Position numbers and translations under genes: made by a program
Source: Clostridium sp. ZS2-4
GTDB lineage: Bacteria; Bacillota; Clostridia; Clostridiales; Clostridiaceae
Assembly: GCF_026719745.1 (NCBI RefSeq)
Contig: NZ_JAPPRQ010000009.1
Coordinates: forward strand, 1 to 64,000
Length of the DNA stretch: 64,000 nt
Direction: 5' to 3'
Shown: in pieces, positions 18,036-26,916 of the stretch
Layout: each line of letters opens with the position of its first letter
How positions within the stretch are numbered: the stretch's first letter is position 1
The notes under the pieces: model-generated
What the model saw: the letters and a program-made list of their open reading frames with translations, nothing else
The model's database searches: none
What the model was told of the DNA's origin: nothing

Positions 18036-18067
18036 AAAGAATAGGTTAGAAAATCTATTCTTTTTTT
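18036..18067 (+). terminator. terminator after DJ-1 gene
   Basis: AAAGAATAG (18036-18044) pairs with CTATTCTTT (18055-18063), followed by T residues. Confidence 0.8.
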
Positions 18068-18068
18068 A

Positions 18069-18127
18069 TTGAAAAAAAGAATAGATAATGTTATTATAGA
18101 AGTGAACATATGAACATATATTCATAT
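18069..18127 (+). promoter_or_regulatory. metal-regulated promoter with ArsR/SmtB-type operator
   Basis: TTGAAA (18069-18074), a 17-nt spacer and TATTAT (18092-18097) form the promoter. Just downstream, 18108-18127 is a perfect 20-bp palindrome, ATATGAA-N6-TTCATAT, matching the operator form of CzrA/SmtB/CadC repressors. It overlaps the expected transcript start and lies 21 bases before the repressor start, so binding should block transcription of arsR-cadA until metal binds. Confidence 0.85.
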
Positions 18128-18148
18128 AATGAATTAAAGGAGGATTTT

Positions 18149-18520
18149 ATGGAGAAACATAATAAAGGAACAGAAATAGAATTTTGCAAGTGCAATGAAA
18201 TACACAATGATATTATTGGTAAAGTAGAAGAAAATATGATATCAGAAGAGACAAGCATTATTTTAGCTGAATTCTTTAAAGTCTTAGGAGATTCTACAAG
18301 GATAAAAATTTTATATGCTCTATCTGTAAATGAAATGTGCGTATGTGATATAAGTAAGCTTCTTGATATGAGTCAATCAGCAGTATCTCATCAGCTTAGA
18401 GTATTAAGAAATGCAAGACTTGTTAAATATAGAAAAGAAGGAAAAGTAGTTTATTACTCTTTAGATGATGAGCATGTGGAAAATGTATTTAGACAGGGAC
18501 TTGATCATATAGGGCACTAG
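18149..18520 (+). CDS. ArsR/SmtB-family metal-sensing repressor (CadC-like)
   Basis: Winged-helix dimeric repressor released from DNA by metal ions, 123 residues. The CxC motif near residue 13 and MCVCDI near residue 58 form a thiolate alpha-3N site typical of Cd/Pb/Zn sensors. The C-terminal helix also has DDEHV and DHIGH, matching the alpha-5 zinc site, so both sites may be present. The recognition helix is SQSAVSHQLRVLR. The start at 18149 has a full AAAGGAGG; a longer frame from 18110 would run through the operator. It is followed by the Cd/Zn ATPase. Confidence 0.92.
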   Translation: MEKHNKGTEIEFCKCNEIHNDIIGKVEENMISEETSIILAEFFKVLGDSTRIKILYALSVNEMCVCDISKLLDMSQSAVSHQLRVLRNARLVKYRKEGKVVYYSLDDEHVENVFRQGLDHIGH

Positions 18521-18657
18521 ATTTAAAGAAAAGATAATTATGAGTAATTAATAGTAACCAAAAAAAAGTAAGTGGAAAAACATAGGTAAAAGATAAAATA
18601 AGATAATATAGAAAGCAAAAATAAGGCTTAGAAGAGGAGAGAACTAGGGGGGGGAAA

Positions 18658-20859
18658 ATGGATATAAAAAAAGAATTGCTGTTAGACGGATTGCATTGTG
18701 CAGGGTGTGCAGCTAAAATTGAAGACAGAGTTAAAAAATTGGAAGATGTAAAAGATGCTGTTTTAAATTTTGCAACATCTACTTTAACTATAACTGCTGA
18801 CACGGAAGATATATTAACAGTTGTAGAAAAAACCATGAATATAGTTACAGATTTAGAACCTCATACAAAAGTTATTGATAAAGAAATATTAAATCATAGA
18901 AGTGAGGAAACAGAAGTAAAATGTGAATGCGGATGCTGCGGCAATGGACATGCTACTGTTAATAAAAAACTGAACACTGATGCGGAGAGTAATAAACAGG
19001 GTTATTCAGTGGGTGATATTGGTAATAATAAAAAAAGGTTGTTAAAGTTTGGGATTGGAATAACATTTTTTATATTAGCTAAATTTTTTGAAAAACAAAA
19101 TTTCAGTATTTTTATGTATTTGGCCAGTTATTTAATAATTGGAGGAGATATTTTAATACTATCTTTTAGAAATATTTTAAGGGGAGAGGTTTTTGATGAA
19201 AACTTTTTAATGAGTGCAGCTTCAATAGCCGCCTTTTCAGTAGGAGAATATCCAGAGGCAGTAATGGTAATGTTTTTATATGAGATAGGCGAGTATTTCC
19301 AAGAGCGTGCAGTTAATTCATCTAGAAAATCTATAGCAAGTTTAATGGATATAAGACCAGAGTATGCTAATTTGAAAATAGAAAATGATATTAAGAGGGT
19401 ATCTCCAGATAAAGTTAATATTGGTGATATTATTATTGTAAAACCTGGAGAAAAAGTGCCTTTGGATGGAGTAATAATAGAAGGAAAATCAGCAGTAGAT
19501 ACTTCAGCACTTACAGGAGAATCAATTCCAAGAGATGTTAAAATAGGAGAGAGTATTTTGAGTGGTTTTATAAATATAAGCGGTTTACTGACTATAAAAG
19601 TTGATAAAAGTTTTAAAGAATCAGCAGTTTCAAAGATTCTGGATTTAGTACAAAATGCTGCTGCAAAAAAAGCAAAAGCTGAAAAATTTGTAACTAAATT
19701 TGCAAAATACTATACTCCAGCAGTGGTAATTGCTGCGTTGGCAATAGCTATATTACCTCCAATCATAAAAGGTTGGGATTTTTCAACTTGGGTATACAGA
19801 GCAGCTACCTTTTTAGTTGTTTCCTGTCCATGTGCTCTTGTAATATCAGTACCTTTAGGATATTTTGCTGGAATTGGAGCATCATCAAAAGCAGGAATTT
19901 TAGTTAAGGGTGGTAATTATTTAGAAGCACTAACGGATGTATCAGTAGTAGTTTTTGACAAAACAGGAACTCTTACGAAAGGTAATTTCAAAGTTACAGA
20001 TATAATGCCAAAAGGAAATATTAACGAGGAAGAATTATTAAAATATACAGCTTATGTAGAAAGTTTCTCGAATCACCCAATAGCTAAGTCTATAACAGAG
20101 GAATATAAAGGTGAATTGCATAAGGCTAATATAGAAAATTACAAAGAAGTTACTGGTAATGGAGTTGAAGCAGTTGTAAATGGAATAAGAGTAGCTAGTG
20201 GAAATAAAAATTTTATAGAAGCTTTAGGGATAAAATGTGATGAAGTAAATAATAATGGAACTGTAGTACACACTGCGATAGATGATAAATATGCAGGATA
20301 TATTGCAATAAAAGATCAGATTAAGAAGGATTCTGCTTCAGGAATTAGATTGCTAAAAAAGAGCGGAATTAAGAAAATAGTTATGCTGACAGGTGATAGA
20401 AAAGAAAATGCAGAAGCTGTTGCTGAGAAGCTTAAAATAGATTATGTTTATTCTGAACTATTACCACATGAAAAAGTTGATAAGGTAGAAGAGTTATATA
20501 ATGGCAAAAACCATAAAGAAAAATTAGTTTTTGTTGGAGATGGAATAAATGATGCCCCAGTATTAGCTAGAGCAGATATTGGAATAGCTATGGGGGCAGT
20601 AGGTTCAGATGCAGCCATAGAAGCAGCAGATATAGTGATAATGAATGATGAGCCGTCTAAGCTAGCAACTGTTATTAGAATAGCTGAAAAAACTAAAAAA
20701 ATAGTTATGCAGAATATAGTATTTACTTTAAGTGTTAAATTGCTAGTGCTAGTTTTATCAGCTTTTGGAATTGCTTCAATGTGGCTTGCTGTTTTTGCGG
20801 ATGTAGGAGTGGCATTAATAGCTGTATTTAATTCTATGAGAATATTAAAGTGTAGTTGA
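18658..20859 (+). CDS. cadA: Cd/Zn-exporting P1B-type ATPase
   Basis: Pumps divalent soft metals out of the cell, 733 residues. An HMA domain (residues 1-75) carries HCAGCA; a second Cys cluster CECGCC is near 90. Membrane helices begin at about 120. The transport motif CPCALVISVP near 392, phosphorylation motif DKTGTLTKG near 435, TGD region, and hinge GDGINDAP near 626 are intact. The last helix has the ADVGVALIAVFNSMR pattern of the Zn/Cd/Pb (P1B-2) group. It follows the ArsR gene by 137 bases and is expected to be derepressed together with it. The start has a G-rich Shine-Dalgarno. Confidence 0.93.
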   Translation: MDIKKELLLDGLHCAGCAAKIEDRVKKLEDVKDAVLNFATSTLTITADTEDILTVVEKTMNIVTDLEPHTKVIDKEILNHRSEETEVKCECGCCGNGHATVNKKLNTDAESNKQGYSVGDIGNNKKRLLKFGIGITFFILAKFFEKQNFSIFMYLASYLIIGGDILILSFRNILRGEVFDENFLMSAASIAAFSVGEYPEAVMVMFLYEIGEYFQERAVNSSRKSIASLMDIRPEYANLKIENDIKRVSPDKVNIGDIIIVKPGEKVPLDGVIIEGKSAVDTSALTGESIPRDVKIGESILSGFINISGLLTIKVDKSFKESAVSKILDLVQNAAAKKAKAEKFVTKFAKYYTPAVVIAALAIAILPPIIKGWDFSTWVYRAATFLVVSCPCALVISVPLGYFAGIGASSKAGILVKGGNYLEALTDVSVVVFDKTGTLTKGNFKVTDIMPKGNINEEELLKYTAYVESFSNHPIAKSITEEYKGELHKANIENYKEVTGNGVEAVVNGIRVASGNKNFIEALGIKCDEVNNNGTVVHTAIDDKYAGYIAIKDQIKKDSASGIRLLKKSGIKKIVMLTGDRKENAEAVAEKLKIDYVYSELLPHEKVDKVEELYNGKNHKEKLVFVGDGINDAPVLARADIGIAMGAVGSDAAIEAADIVIMNDEPSKLATVIRIAEKTKKIVMQNIVFTLSVKLLVLVLSAFGIASMWLAVFADVGVALIAVFNSMRILKCS

Positions 20860-20936
20860 TAATTGAAAGTGGAAAGTTGAGAGTTAGTACATGCTTTTAT
20901 TGTACAAAAATTTAAGAAATATATAGTTATAAGGTA

Positions 20937-20982
20937 AAAAACATAATTGTAAGGTTAGATAAGCTTTACAATTATGTTTTTT
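20937..20982. terminator. bidirectional terminator between cadA and peroxiredoxin
   Basis: The 16-base arms 20937-20952 and 20966-20981 are perfect complements (AAAAACATAATTGTAA type), flanked by A and T tracts, and serve the convergent genes on both sides. Confidence 0.85.
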
Positions 20983-21013
20983 ATTTTAGTTTTTTAAAGT
21001 ATTTAATTTTAAA

Positions 21014-21550
21014 TTATAGATTAGGATCTCCTTCTTCCCAATTTATAGCGCATAATCCTCCGGTTTTTAATGCCTTAAGTACACGAAGGGTTTCATCTAC
21101 ACTTCTTCCAACATTTAAGTCATGAGTTACAGAATATTTAATTACTCCTTTTGGGTCTATTATAAATAGTCCTCTAAGAGAAATACCCTCATCTTCTATC
21201 AATACACCATATTGTTCAGAAACAGATTTTGTTAAATCTGACGCAAGAGGAAAATTAATTTTGCCTAAACCACCATTGTCTTTACTCTGTTTTATCCAAG
21301 CTTGGTGAGAGTATTGGCTGTCACAACTTACACCTAGAATTTCTGCTCCAAGTTCTTTGAATTTCTCATATTTTTTACTGAAACCAGTAATTTCTGTTGG
21401 ACATACAAAAGTAAAATCAAGAGGGTAAAAGAATAGAACAAGCCATTTATCTTGATAATCTTCGGAGTTTACTTTAATAAAATCTGAACCATCTCCAGTA
21501 ACTGCGTTCATCTTAAAGGCAGGAGCAGGTTTACCAACTAATCTTTCCAT
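21014..21550 (-). CDS. typical 2-Cys peroxiredoxin
   Basis: Reduces hydrogen peroxide and organic peroxides; 178 residues. The peroxidatic Cys50 sits in FTFVCPTE and the resolving Cys167 in GGLCAINW, both intact. The conserved Thr and Arg positions of the active site are present. It follows a glutaredoxin-like gene by 27 bases, which in clostridia normally sits between a thioredoxin-reductase-like gene and the peroxiredoxin; here only a remnant of that reductase remains upstream. The electron donor is therefore uncertain. Confidence 0.92.
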   Translation of the reverse strand: MERLVGKPAPAFKMNAVTGDGSDFIKVNSEDYQDKWLVLFFYPLDFTFVCPTEITGFSKKYEKFKELGAEILGVSCDSQYSHQAWIKQSKDNGGLGKINFPLASDLTKSVSEQYGVLIEDEGISLRGLFIIDPKGVIKYSVTHDLNVGRSVDETLRVLKALKTGGLCAINWEEGDPNL

Positions 21551-21577
21551 GGTATTTCCTCCAATTTCAATTATGAA

Positions 21578-21823
21578 TTAGCGAGTTAAAGACATAGTTT
21601 TATCTAAAGCATTATTTATAGCAGCTTTATCAAATCCAATAACTACTTCTCCGTTTATATCTATAACAGGAACACTTTGTTGACCAGAGAGTTCTATCAT
21701 ATTCTCTCTTTCCTCTCTATCTGAGGCCACATTTACATAAACAAAACGAGCATTTTTAGATTTTAAATAATCTTTAACCTTTTGAGACCAAGGACATGTT
21801 GGCGTGGAATATACTTTTATCAT
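21578..21823 (-). CDS. glutaredoxin-like thiol protein with a CPWS active site
   Basis: Small thioredoxin-fold protein of 81 residues. The active site is C10-P-W-S13: the second cysteine of the usual CPWC is a serine (codon TCT instead of TGT). The cis-Pro loop SVPVIDI and GFD motif are normal. In related clostridial operons this protein passes electrons from a TrxR-like flavoprotein to peroxiredoxin. With one Cys it could only work by a monothiol mechanism. Its ATG overlaps the stop of the trxB remnant (ATGA), which shows the original operon order. Confidence 0.88.
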   Translation of the reverse strand: MIKVYSTPTCPWSQKVKDYLKSKNARFVYVNVASDREERENMIELSGQQSVPVIDINGEVVIGFDKAAINNALDKTMSLTR

Positions 21824-22020
21824 ATTTTAGTCCTCCTTTTATTTTTGATTATATATTCTTCGACTTTAAGGGCTGCAATTGTATCATGTGATGCAGTTGT
21901 AGGTAGTTGTCTGAACATTTTTGGGAGTACATAATAGCAAATACACCCTCTATACTAGTTTGCATATTTTTATCAGTTTCTATGTAAGCCGAATAATTTA
22001 GTTTTGTGAATTTTGAAAAT
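21820..22020 (-). pseudogene. remnant of a thioredoxin-reductase-like gene (3' end)
   Basis: Reading the minus strand upstream of the glutaredoxin gene gives, in one frame, AYIETDKNMQTSIEGVFA and, after a shift and small loss, MFRQLPTTASHDTIAALK then VEEYI and a stop. This is the C-terminal signature of thioredoxin reductase (GYIxTDexMQTSvpGVFAaGDV...RQvvTAasDGtIAAlxAEeYI) with the GDV section damaged. The stop TGA overlaps the next ATG. No N-terminal FAD or NAD(P) domain is visible upstream, so only about 60 codons survive. The upstream edge is approximate. The rest of the 21824-22317 gap is AT-rich and holds the two divergent promoters. Confidence 0.8.
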
Positions 22021-22317
22021 GGTTAGTTTTAGTATATTGTACAATATATACTTTAATTTTTATTTATTTAAAATATTTATATTTATTATTATAAATTACA
22101 ATATTATTAGGTGGTTATTTATGTGATATACAAACAAATAATAGAATTAAATCAATAAAAAAACAATATTTATAATTATTACGTGGTAAACGTTATTAAT
22201 TATTTCAAAAAAATATTAAATAAGCCTTTGTTTATAATTATAAATATGGTAATATATATTTGGTAAGTTTGCTTTAAGGCAAAATACATAAAAATATAAA
22301 AAATGGAGGGGTTTATT

Positions 22318-22488
22318 ATGGCATTTAAAATTACAGATGCATGTGTAAGCTGTGGAGCTTGTGTTTCAGAATGTCCAGTAGGAGCTATAAGTCAAGGAGA
22401 TGATCAATTCAATATTGATGCAGGTTCTTGCATAGATTGTGGAGCTTGCGCTAATGCTTGCCCAACAGGAGCTATAGTTCAAGAATAA
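22318..22488 (+). CDS. 2[4Fe-4S] clostridial-type ferredoxin
   Basis: Electron carrier of 56 residues. Two CxxCxxCxxxCP motifs (CVSCGACVSECP and [12 protein letters not shown]) bind two [4Fe-4S] clusters. It typically serves pyruvate:ferredoxin oxidoreductase and hydrogenases. The ATG at 22318 follows GGAGGGG; an in-frame ATG at 22303 precedes the Shine-Dalgarno. Own terminator follows. It is convergent with a second ferredoxin gene 235 bases away. Confidence 0.95.
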   Translation: MAFKITDACVSCGACVSECPVGAISQGDDQFNIDAGSCIDCGACANACPTGAIVQE

Positions 22489-22497
22489 TAAAAAGTC

Positions 22498-22537
22498 AAA
22501 ATGTAAGTTGCTTTAAGCAACTTACATTTTTTTTGTC
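22498..22537 (+). terminator. terminator after ferredoxin 1
   Basis: AAAATGTAAGTTGC (22498-22511), TTTA loop, GCAACTTACATTTT (22516-22529), then T residues. Perfect 14-bp stem. Confidence 0.9.
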
Positions 22538-22640
22538 TATAAATAATTCATTATTTAACTAATTGAATTTATTAATGTCAAGGTATATGATAAAAATAAT
22601 TATCATTATAACTTTTTTATATTCATAGATTTAATTTTTA

Positions 22641-22691
22641 ATAGAGACGAACACAAATATGAAAAAAATTTATATTTGTGTTCGTCTCTAT
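22641..22691. terminator. bidirectional terminator between the two ferredoxin genes
   Basis: A 20-bp perfect stem (22641-22660 with 22672-22691) with an 11-nt loop. It lies just beyond the stop of the minus-strand ferredoxin and can serve it. Confidence 0.85.
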
Positions 22692-22723
22692 TTTTCATTA
22701 ATTGTATAGGGAAAGTCTTAATT

Positions 22724-22909
<186 letters not shown>

Positions 22910-23075
22910 TCAACTCAAACTTATTTTCACATTTATATAATGTACTTTTAACAGATATTATATACCTATTTAATTAAAACAAATATAATATATAATTTCA
23001 TAATGCAAACAATATAATACACGCAATAAGTGGCTAAAAAAGTACAATAAATGGAATATGAGGGAGAGATAATAA

Positions 23076-23684
23076 GTGAATAAGGAACTAATGAATAATT
23101 TCTTTCATAGAATAGATAAATTTGATGATAAAAACTATTTGTTATCGTTTATAGCATATAACACAGCACCTGCTATAGCAAAACAAAAAGCATCATATCT
23201 TATAATTTTTCATGAAAAAGGAAAAAGAAATTTATATAATTTATGGGAAAAATATAAAAAAGATGTGAAAAAAGAAATTAGTATGAGTGTTTATGAATTG
23301 AAAAGATTTTACAACAGTACGGCAGTACTTTTCTATAATGAAGAAGATATAAGTAAAATATTAAGTGAATATAGATATGTAAAGTTTTTAAAGGAACTAG
23401 GTTATAGTACCCAGATGTCTGTAGAGGAGAGTTTGCTAATGTTGAAAAAAAGATATAAAACAGTATGTCCCCATGAAATTGGAGTATTTTTAGGATATCC
23501 GATGGAAGACGTTATTGAATTCATTAAAAATCCTGATAAGCAGTGTTTAATGTTTGGATATTGGAAGGTTTATCATAATAATGACTATGCAAAGAAAATT
23601 TTTCAAGAATATGATCAGTGTAAAGAAAAAGTTGCAAGTCTTGTATTACAAGGAGTTGAACCTAGCATAATAATGAATATTTAA
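23076..23684 (+). CDS. DUF3793 family protein
   Basis: Cytoplasmic protein of 202 residues matching DUF3793: an N-terminal DDKNYLLSFIAYNTAP segment, the central CPHEIGVFLGYPMEDVIEFI and the GYWKVY motif near 165. The family has no established biochemical function that I know; members are common in anaerobic Firmicutes, often near flavodoxin or metal genes. GTG start with GGGAGAG upstream. A fragment resembling its N-terminus follows directly. Confidence 0.85.
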   Translation: MNKELMNNFFHRIDKFDDKNYLLSFIAYNTAPAIAKQKASYLIIFHEKGKRNLYNLWEKYKKDVKKEISMSVYELKRFYNSTAVLFYNEEDISKILSEYRYVKFLKELGYSTQMSVEESLLMLKKRYKTVCPHEIGVFLGYPMEDVIEFIKNPDKQCLMFGYWKVYHNNDYAKKIFQEYDQCKEKVASLVLQGVEPSIIMNI

Positions 23685-23713
23685 AAGTAAATGATTAAGC
23701 TAGGATGGAGTTG

Positions 23714-23890
23714 ATGAGTGAAACTTTAATAAGTACGTTTATGAGTACAATAAATATACATCATGATAAAAATTACTTAATTTCAACAATAGCATGTAGA
23801 ATACATCTATGTTTCAGCTCAATTTTTTTGAAACTATTTTGTAATATATTTAATAAAAAAATGATATACAATATATTGGTGAAAATGTAA
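23714..23890 (+). pseudogene. fragment resembling the N-terminus of the DUF3793 protein
   Basis: A 58-codon frame with GGAG five to six bases before the ATG. Its first 35 residues (ETLISTFMSTINIHHDKNYL then IStIA) align with the start of the preceding DUF3793 protein (FFHRIDKFDDKNYLLSFIA). The rest is AT-driven low-complexity sequence without similarity. Likely the remnant of a tandem duplicate; it could still be translated. Confidence 0.5.
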
Positions 23891-23980
23891 CAAAAACACT
23901 GTATTCGATTATATTGACAATGAAAAAATGGAATGATATACTAAAGAATTGTAATGAAAATTTATAAAGTAGGTGAAATA

Positions 23981-24721
23981 GTGGATTTCAAAGGAAAGGT
24001 AGTATTGATTACTGGCGGCAGCAGAGGAATTGGAAAGAGCATAGCAGTAGAATTTGCAAAGCTTGGAGCTAGTGTAGTTATAAATTATAAAAGTAATAAT
24101 GATGCTGCTGAAGAAACCCTATGTGATATTAAGGCTTTAGGTGGTTATGCAGTGGCTATAAAAGGAGACATTAGTGACTATAATTTTGTAAAGAATATGG
24201 TAGAGGATATAATTAACAAATTTGGAAAGATAGATATACTTGTAAATAATGCAGGAATATCTAAAATAGGTCTTTTTATAGATATGCAAGAAGAAGACTT
24301 TGATGATGTTATAGGAACTAATTTAAAGGGGATTTTTAATACATGTCATAATGTTTCAAAATATATGCTTAATAAGAGAAATGGTAATATAATTAATATT
24401 TCATCTATTTGGGGTGGGGTAGGTGCTTCATGTGAAGTGTTATATTCTGCTTCAAAAGGAGGAGTTAATTCTTTTACAAAAGCTCTTGGAAAGGAACTTG
24501 CGGCATCAGGCATAAGGGTTAATGCGGTACAACCAGGAGTTATAGATACAGAGATGAATAAATGGTTATCAAAAGAAGAAAGACACAGCTTAATAGAAGA
24601 AATACCTATGATGAAATTTGGAGAAGGGGATGATATAGCAAAACTTGTTACATATTTAGCAAGCGACAATGCTAAATATGTTACTGCACAAGTCATAACT
24701 GTAGATGGAGGATATATATAA
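23981..24721 (+). CDS. short-chain dehydrogenase/reductase, FabG-like
   Basis: NAD(P)-dependent oxidoreductase of 246 residues. Cofactor motif TGGSRGIG near residue 12, NNAG near 88, catalytic Ser in NISSIWG near 140 and YSASK near 155, and the C-terminal VDGGY are present. Closest in style to 3-oxoacyl-ACP reductases, but isolated from fatty-acid genes, so the substrate is open. GTG at 23981 with AGGTGA upstream is preferred to an ATG at 23954 that has no site and adds nine unusual residues. Confidence 0.88.
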   Translation: MDFKGKVVLITGGSRGIGKSIAVEFAKLGASVVINYKSNNDAAEETLCDIKALGGYAVAIKGDISDYNFVKNMVEDIINKFGKIDILVNNAGISKIGLFIDMQEEDFDDVIGTNLKGIFNTCHNVSKYMLNKRNGNIINISSIWGGVGASCEVLYSASKGGVNSFTKALGKELAASGIRVNAVQPGVIDTEMNKWLSKEERHSLIEEIPMMKFGEGDDIAKLVTYLASDNAKYVTAQVITVDGGYI

Positions 24722-24769
24722 AGTTAATTTTGAAAATAAGAATATGATTAGGTAAAGGGGGAGTTTAGT

Positions 24770-26440
24770 ATGTTGAATTCTTTTAAGAAAAAAATAATAG
24801 CAGGTTTTATTTTAGTAACAGTTATATGTGGAGTATTACTTACGTCAATTTCACTATATGAGACAAATAAAGGCCTAACAGATCAAATGGAAAAAACAGG
24901 TCAAACTATTGGTAAAATTGCTAGACAGACTGTAAGCAAATTAAAAGTTGAAGATGTAAGTACAATGAGTAAAATATTTAGTGAAATTCAAAATGAGAGC
25001 AGTAAAGATATTGCATATATATCTTTTGCAGATGAGAATACTAAATTGTTAGCTCACAGTGATTCTTCGAAAATAGGAACTACTGGAGCAAAAGATGAGA
25101 TGTTTGATAGAGCATTGAATGGTGAAACAGTAGGTGGATATTATAAAAGAGCGGATGGAGAATGGGTATATAATGTTTCTATGCCTTTTTATGATGAAGA
25201 TAAGGTTGTTGGAATAATTTCAGTAGGAATTTCTACAGAAGAAATGAATGTAATTTTTAAACAATATGTAAAATGGGTACTAATTGTAGCCTTTATAATA
25301 CTAGCAGTATCATTGACAATAGGTATTATATTGGCAAGAAATATAGTAAAACCATTAAATTTAGTTGTAAGAAGAATGGAAAAAGTAGCAGATGGAGATT
25401 TTACTATAGAATTTCATGCTAAATCCGATGATGAAATTGGAAACCTTATGAAGGCTTTAGATTATGTAATGCATACATTAAGAGATTTAATAGGCGGAAT
25501 ACAGATTGCTGCAGGCAATCTGGACAGTGTTTGTCAGAATCTTTCTGCTTCATGTGAAGAGATTGCAGCTTCAGGAGAACAAGTATCAAAAAGTGCTGAA
25601 GAGGTTGCCAATGCATCAAGTGAACAAGCAGTTGGTGTTAGTGATACTGCTGAATATGTAGAGAATTTTTCAAAACAATTAGATTTAATACATAATGGAA
25701 TAGATAAGGTTGCAAAGAACAGTAATAATATTAAAAAGTCAGCGGATATAGGAGGAAAGGATCTTAAATCACTTGTTTCAGTAATAGATGATATGAAGTT
25801 AGCCTTTGAGAATTCAGCAGAAAAAATTGCTTTCTTAGATAATAATGTAGGTAAAATAACAGAGGTAATGGATGTAATAAATGCAGTTGCAGAACAAACT
25901 AATCTTTTAGCTTTAAATGCAGCTATTGAAGCAGCTAGAGCAGGAGAAGCAGGAAAAGGATTTTCAGTAGTTGCAGATGAAATAAGAAAGCTTGCTGAGC
26001 AGGTTTTAGAATCTTCAAAGAGTATTACTGAACTTGTCCAAACAATAATGGCTAATACAAAAGAAGTTTCTCAAACTACTGAACTGGTATCAAATAAGAT
26101 GAAAACAGAAATGCAAACAGTAGGTAGTACAGTAGAATCATTCAAACATATAGTTAATCAGGTTGAAGAAACTTTACCACATATAGAAAATGTGTATATG
26201 GCAGTAGATAAGTCAATTAAAGAAAAAAATAGAATTGTTGAAAAAATAGAAAATATAAATTGTGTTTCGCAGGAAACAGCAGCATCTACTGAAGAAATTG
26301 CAGCTTCAGTAGAATCTCAATCAGCTTCAGTGGCAGAACTTTCAGCTTCAGCAGAAGAGTTAACCAGTATGGCAGATGAATTTGCACAGAAAGTTAGCAG
26401 ATTTAAGATAGAAAAATTTAGTGAACAGGAAGGAAAATAA
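24770..26440 (+). CDS. methyl-accepting chemotaxis protein with extracellular Cache domain
   Basis: Membrane chemoreceptor of 556 residues. Membrane helix 1 at about 8-30, a single-Cache ligand-binding domain to about 165 (with [16 protein letters not shown]), helix 2 at about 168-190, HAMP to about 245, and an MCP signalling domain whose hairpin tip is near [20 protein letters not shown] and [16 protein letters not shown]. Ligand unknown. No chemotaxis genes adjacent. ATG with AGGGGGAG upstream. Confidence 0.93.
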   Translation: MLNSFKKKIIAGFILVTVICGVLLTSISLYETNKGLTDQMEKTGQTIGKIARQTVSKLKVEDVSTMSKIFSEIQNESSKDIAYISFADENTKLLAHSDSSKIGTTGAKDEMFDRALNGETVGGYYKRADGEWVYNVSMPFYDEDKVVGIISVGISTEEMNVIFKQYVKWVLIVAFIILAVSLTIGIILARNIVKPLNLVVRRMEKVADGDFTIEFHAKSDDEIGNLMKALDYVMHTLRDLIGGIQIAAGNLDSVCQNLSASCEEIAASGEQVSKSAEEVANASSEQAVGVSDTAEYVENFSKQLDLIHNGIDKVAKNSNNIKKSADIGGKDLKSLVSVIDDMKLAFENSAEKIAFLDNNVGKITEVMDVINAVAEQTNLLALNAAIEAARAGEAGKGFSVVADEIRKLAEQVLESSKSITELVQTIMANTKEVSQTTELVSNKMKTEMQTVGSTVESFKHIVNQVEETLPHIENVYMAVDKSIKEKNRIVEKIENINCVSQETAASTEEIAASVESQSASVAELSASAEELTSMADEFAQKVSRFKIEKFSEQEGK

Positions 26441-26708
26441 AATAAGAAAATATAAAAATGAGTAAAAATATATATTATTAAATTAGCTACAATTATTCTT
26501 ATAAGTATAGAAAGGACAGCAACTTTAATAAATAATCTGTCGAAAAATAAGTTTATAAATTTATTGAATAGAGAATATTAATATGTTAAACTTAAGTGAA
26601 GAATAATACAGCGATTAAGATATCATTACAGGGCATTTAGGAAACTTCATTTAAGCAGTATAGTTTTGATAAAGTGAATCGCAATTTAAAAAAGAGGAGA
26701 TAGTTATA

Positions 26709-26873
26709 ATGGCAGATAAAACATTAGTATGTAAAGATTGTGGAAAAGATTTCTTATTTACTGAAGGAGAACAAGCATTTTACAAAGAAAAAGGTTTTGA
26801 AAATGATCCTGTAAGATGTCCTGATTGTAGAAAAAAAAGAAAACAACAAAGAAATAATAATAATAGAAGATAA
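26709..26873 (+). CDS. small zinc-ribbon protein
   Basis: 54-residue protein with two Cys pairs, CKDC near residue 8-11 and CPDC near 37-40, and the pattern FLFTEGEQAFYKEKGF between them, as in the zf-trcl (probable zinc-ribbon) family. A basic, Asn-rich tail follows. GAGGAGA lies about ten bases upstream. Function unknown; small size and basic tail suggest nucleic-acid or ribosome binding. The 268-base leader before it has no other gene. Confidence 0.85.
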   Translation: MADKTLVCKDCGKDFLFTEGEQAFYKEKGFENDPVRCPDCRKKRKQQRNNNNRR

Positions 26874-26885
26874 TATGTTAAAATG

Positions 26886-26916
26886 AATGACTGTTGTAAT
26901 ACAACAGTCATTTTTA
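26886..26916. terminator. bidirectional terminator
   Basis: AATGACTGTTGT (26886-26897), AAT, ACAACAGTCATT (26901-26912), then TTT. It serves the zinc-ribbon gene and the convergent HxlR gene, whose stop codon overlaps its end. Confidence 0.85.

Noticed and set aside
20868-20895. AAGTGGAAAGTTGAGAGTT purine-rich stretch after cadA considered as a repeat element
   Set aside because: I see no second clear copy in the window, so it cannot be supported here as a repeat.
26612-26686. GCGATT...AATCGC enclosed segment before the zinc-ribbon gene considered as a riboswitch
   Set aside because: Only the outer six bases pair; the inside does not match c-di-GMP, fluoride or other known aptamers and has no terminator.
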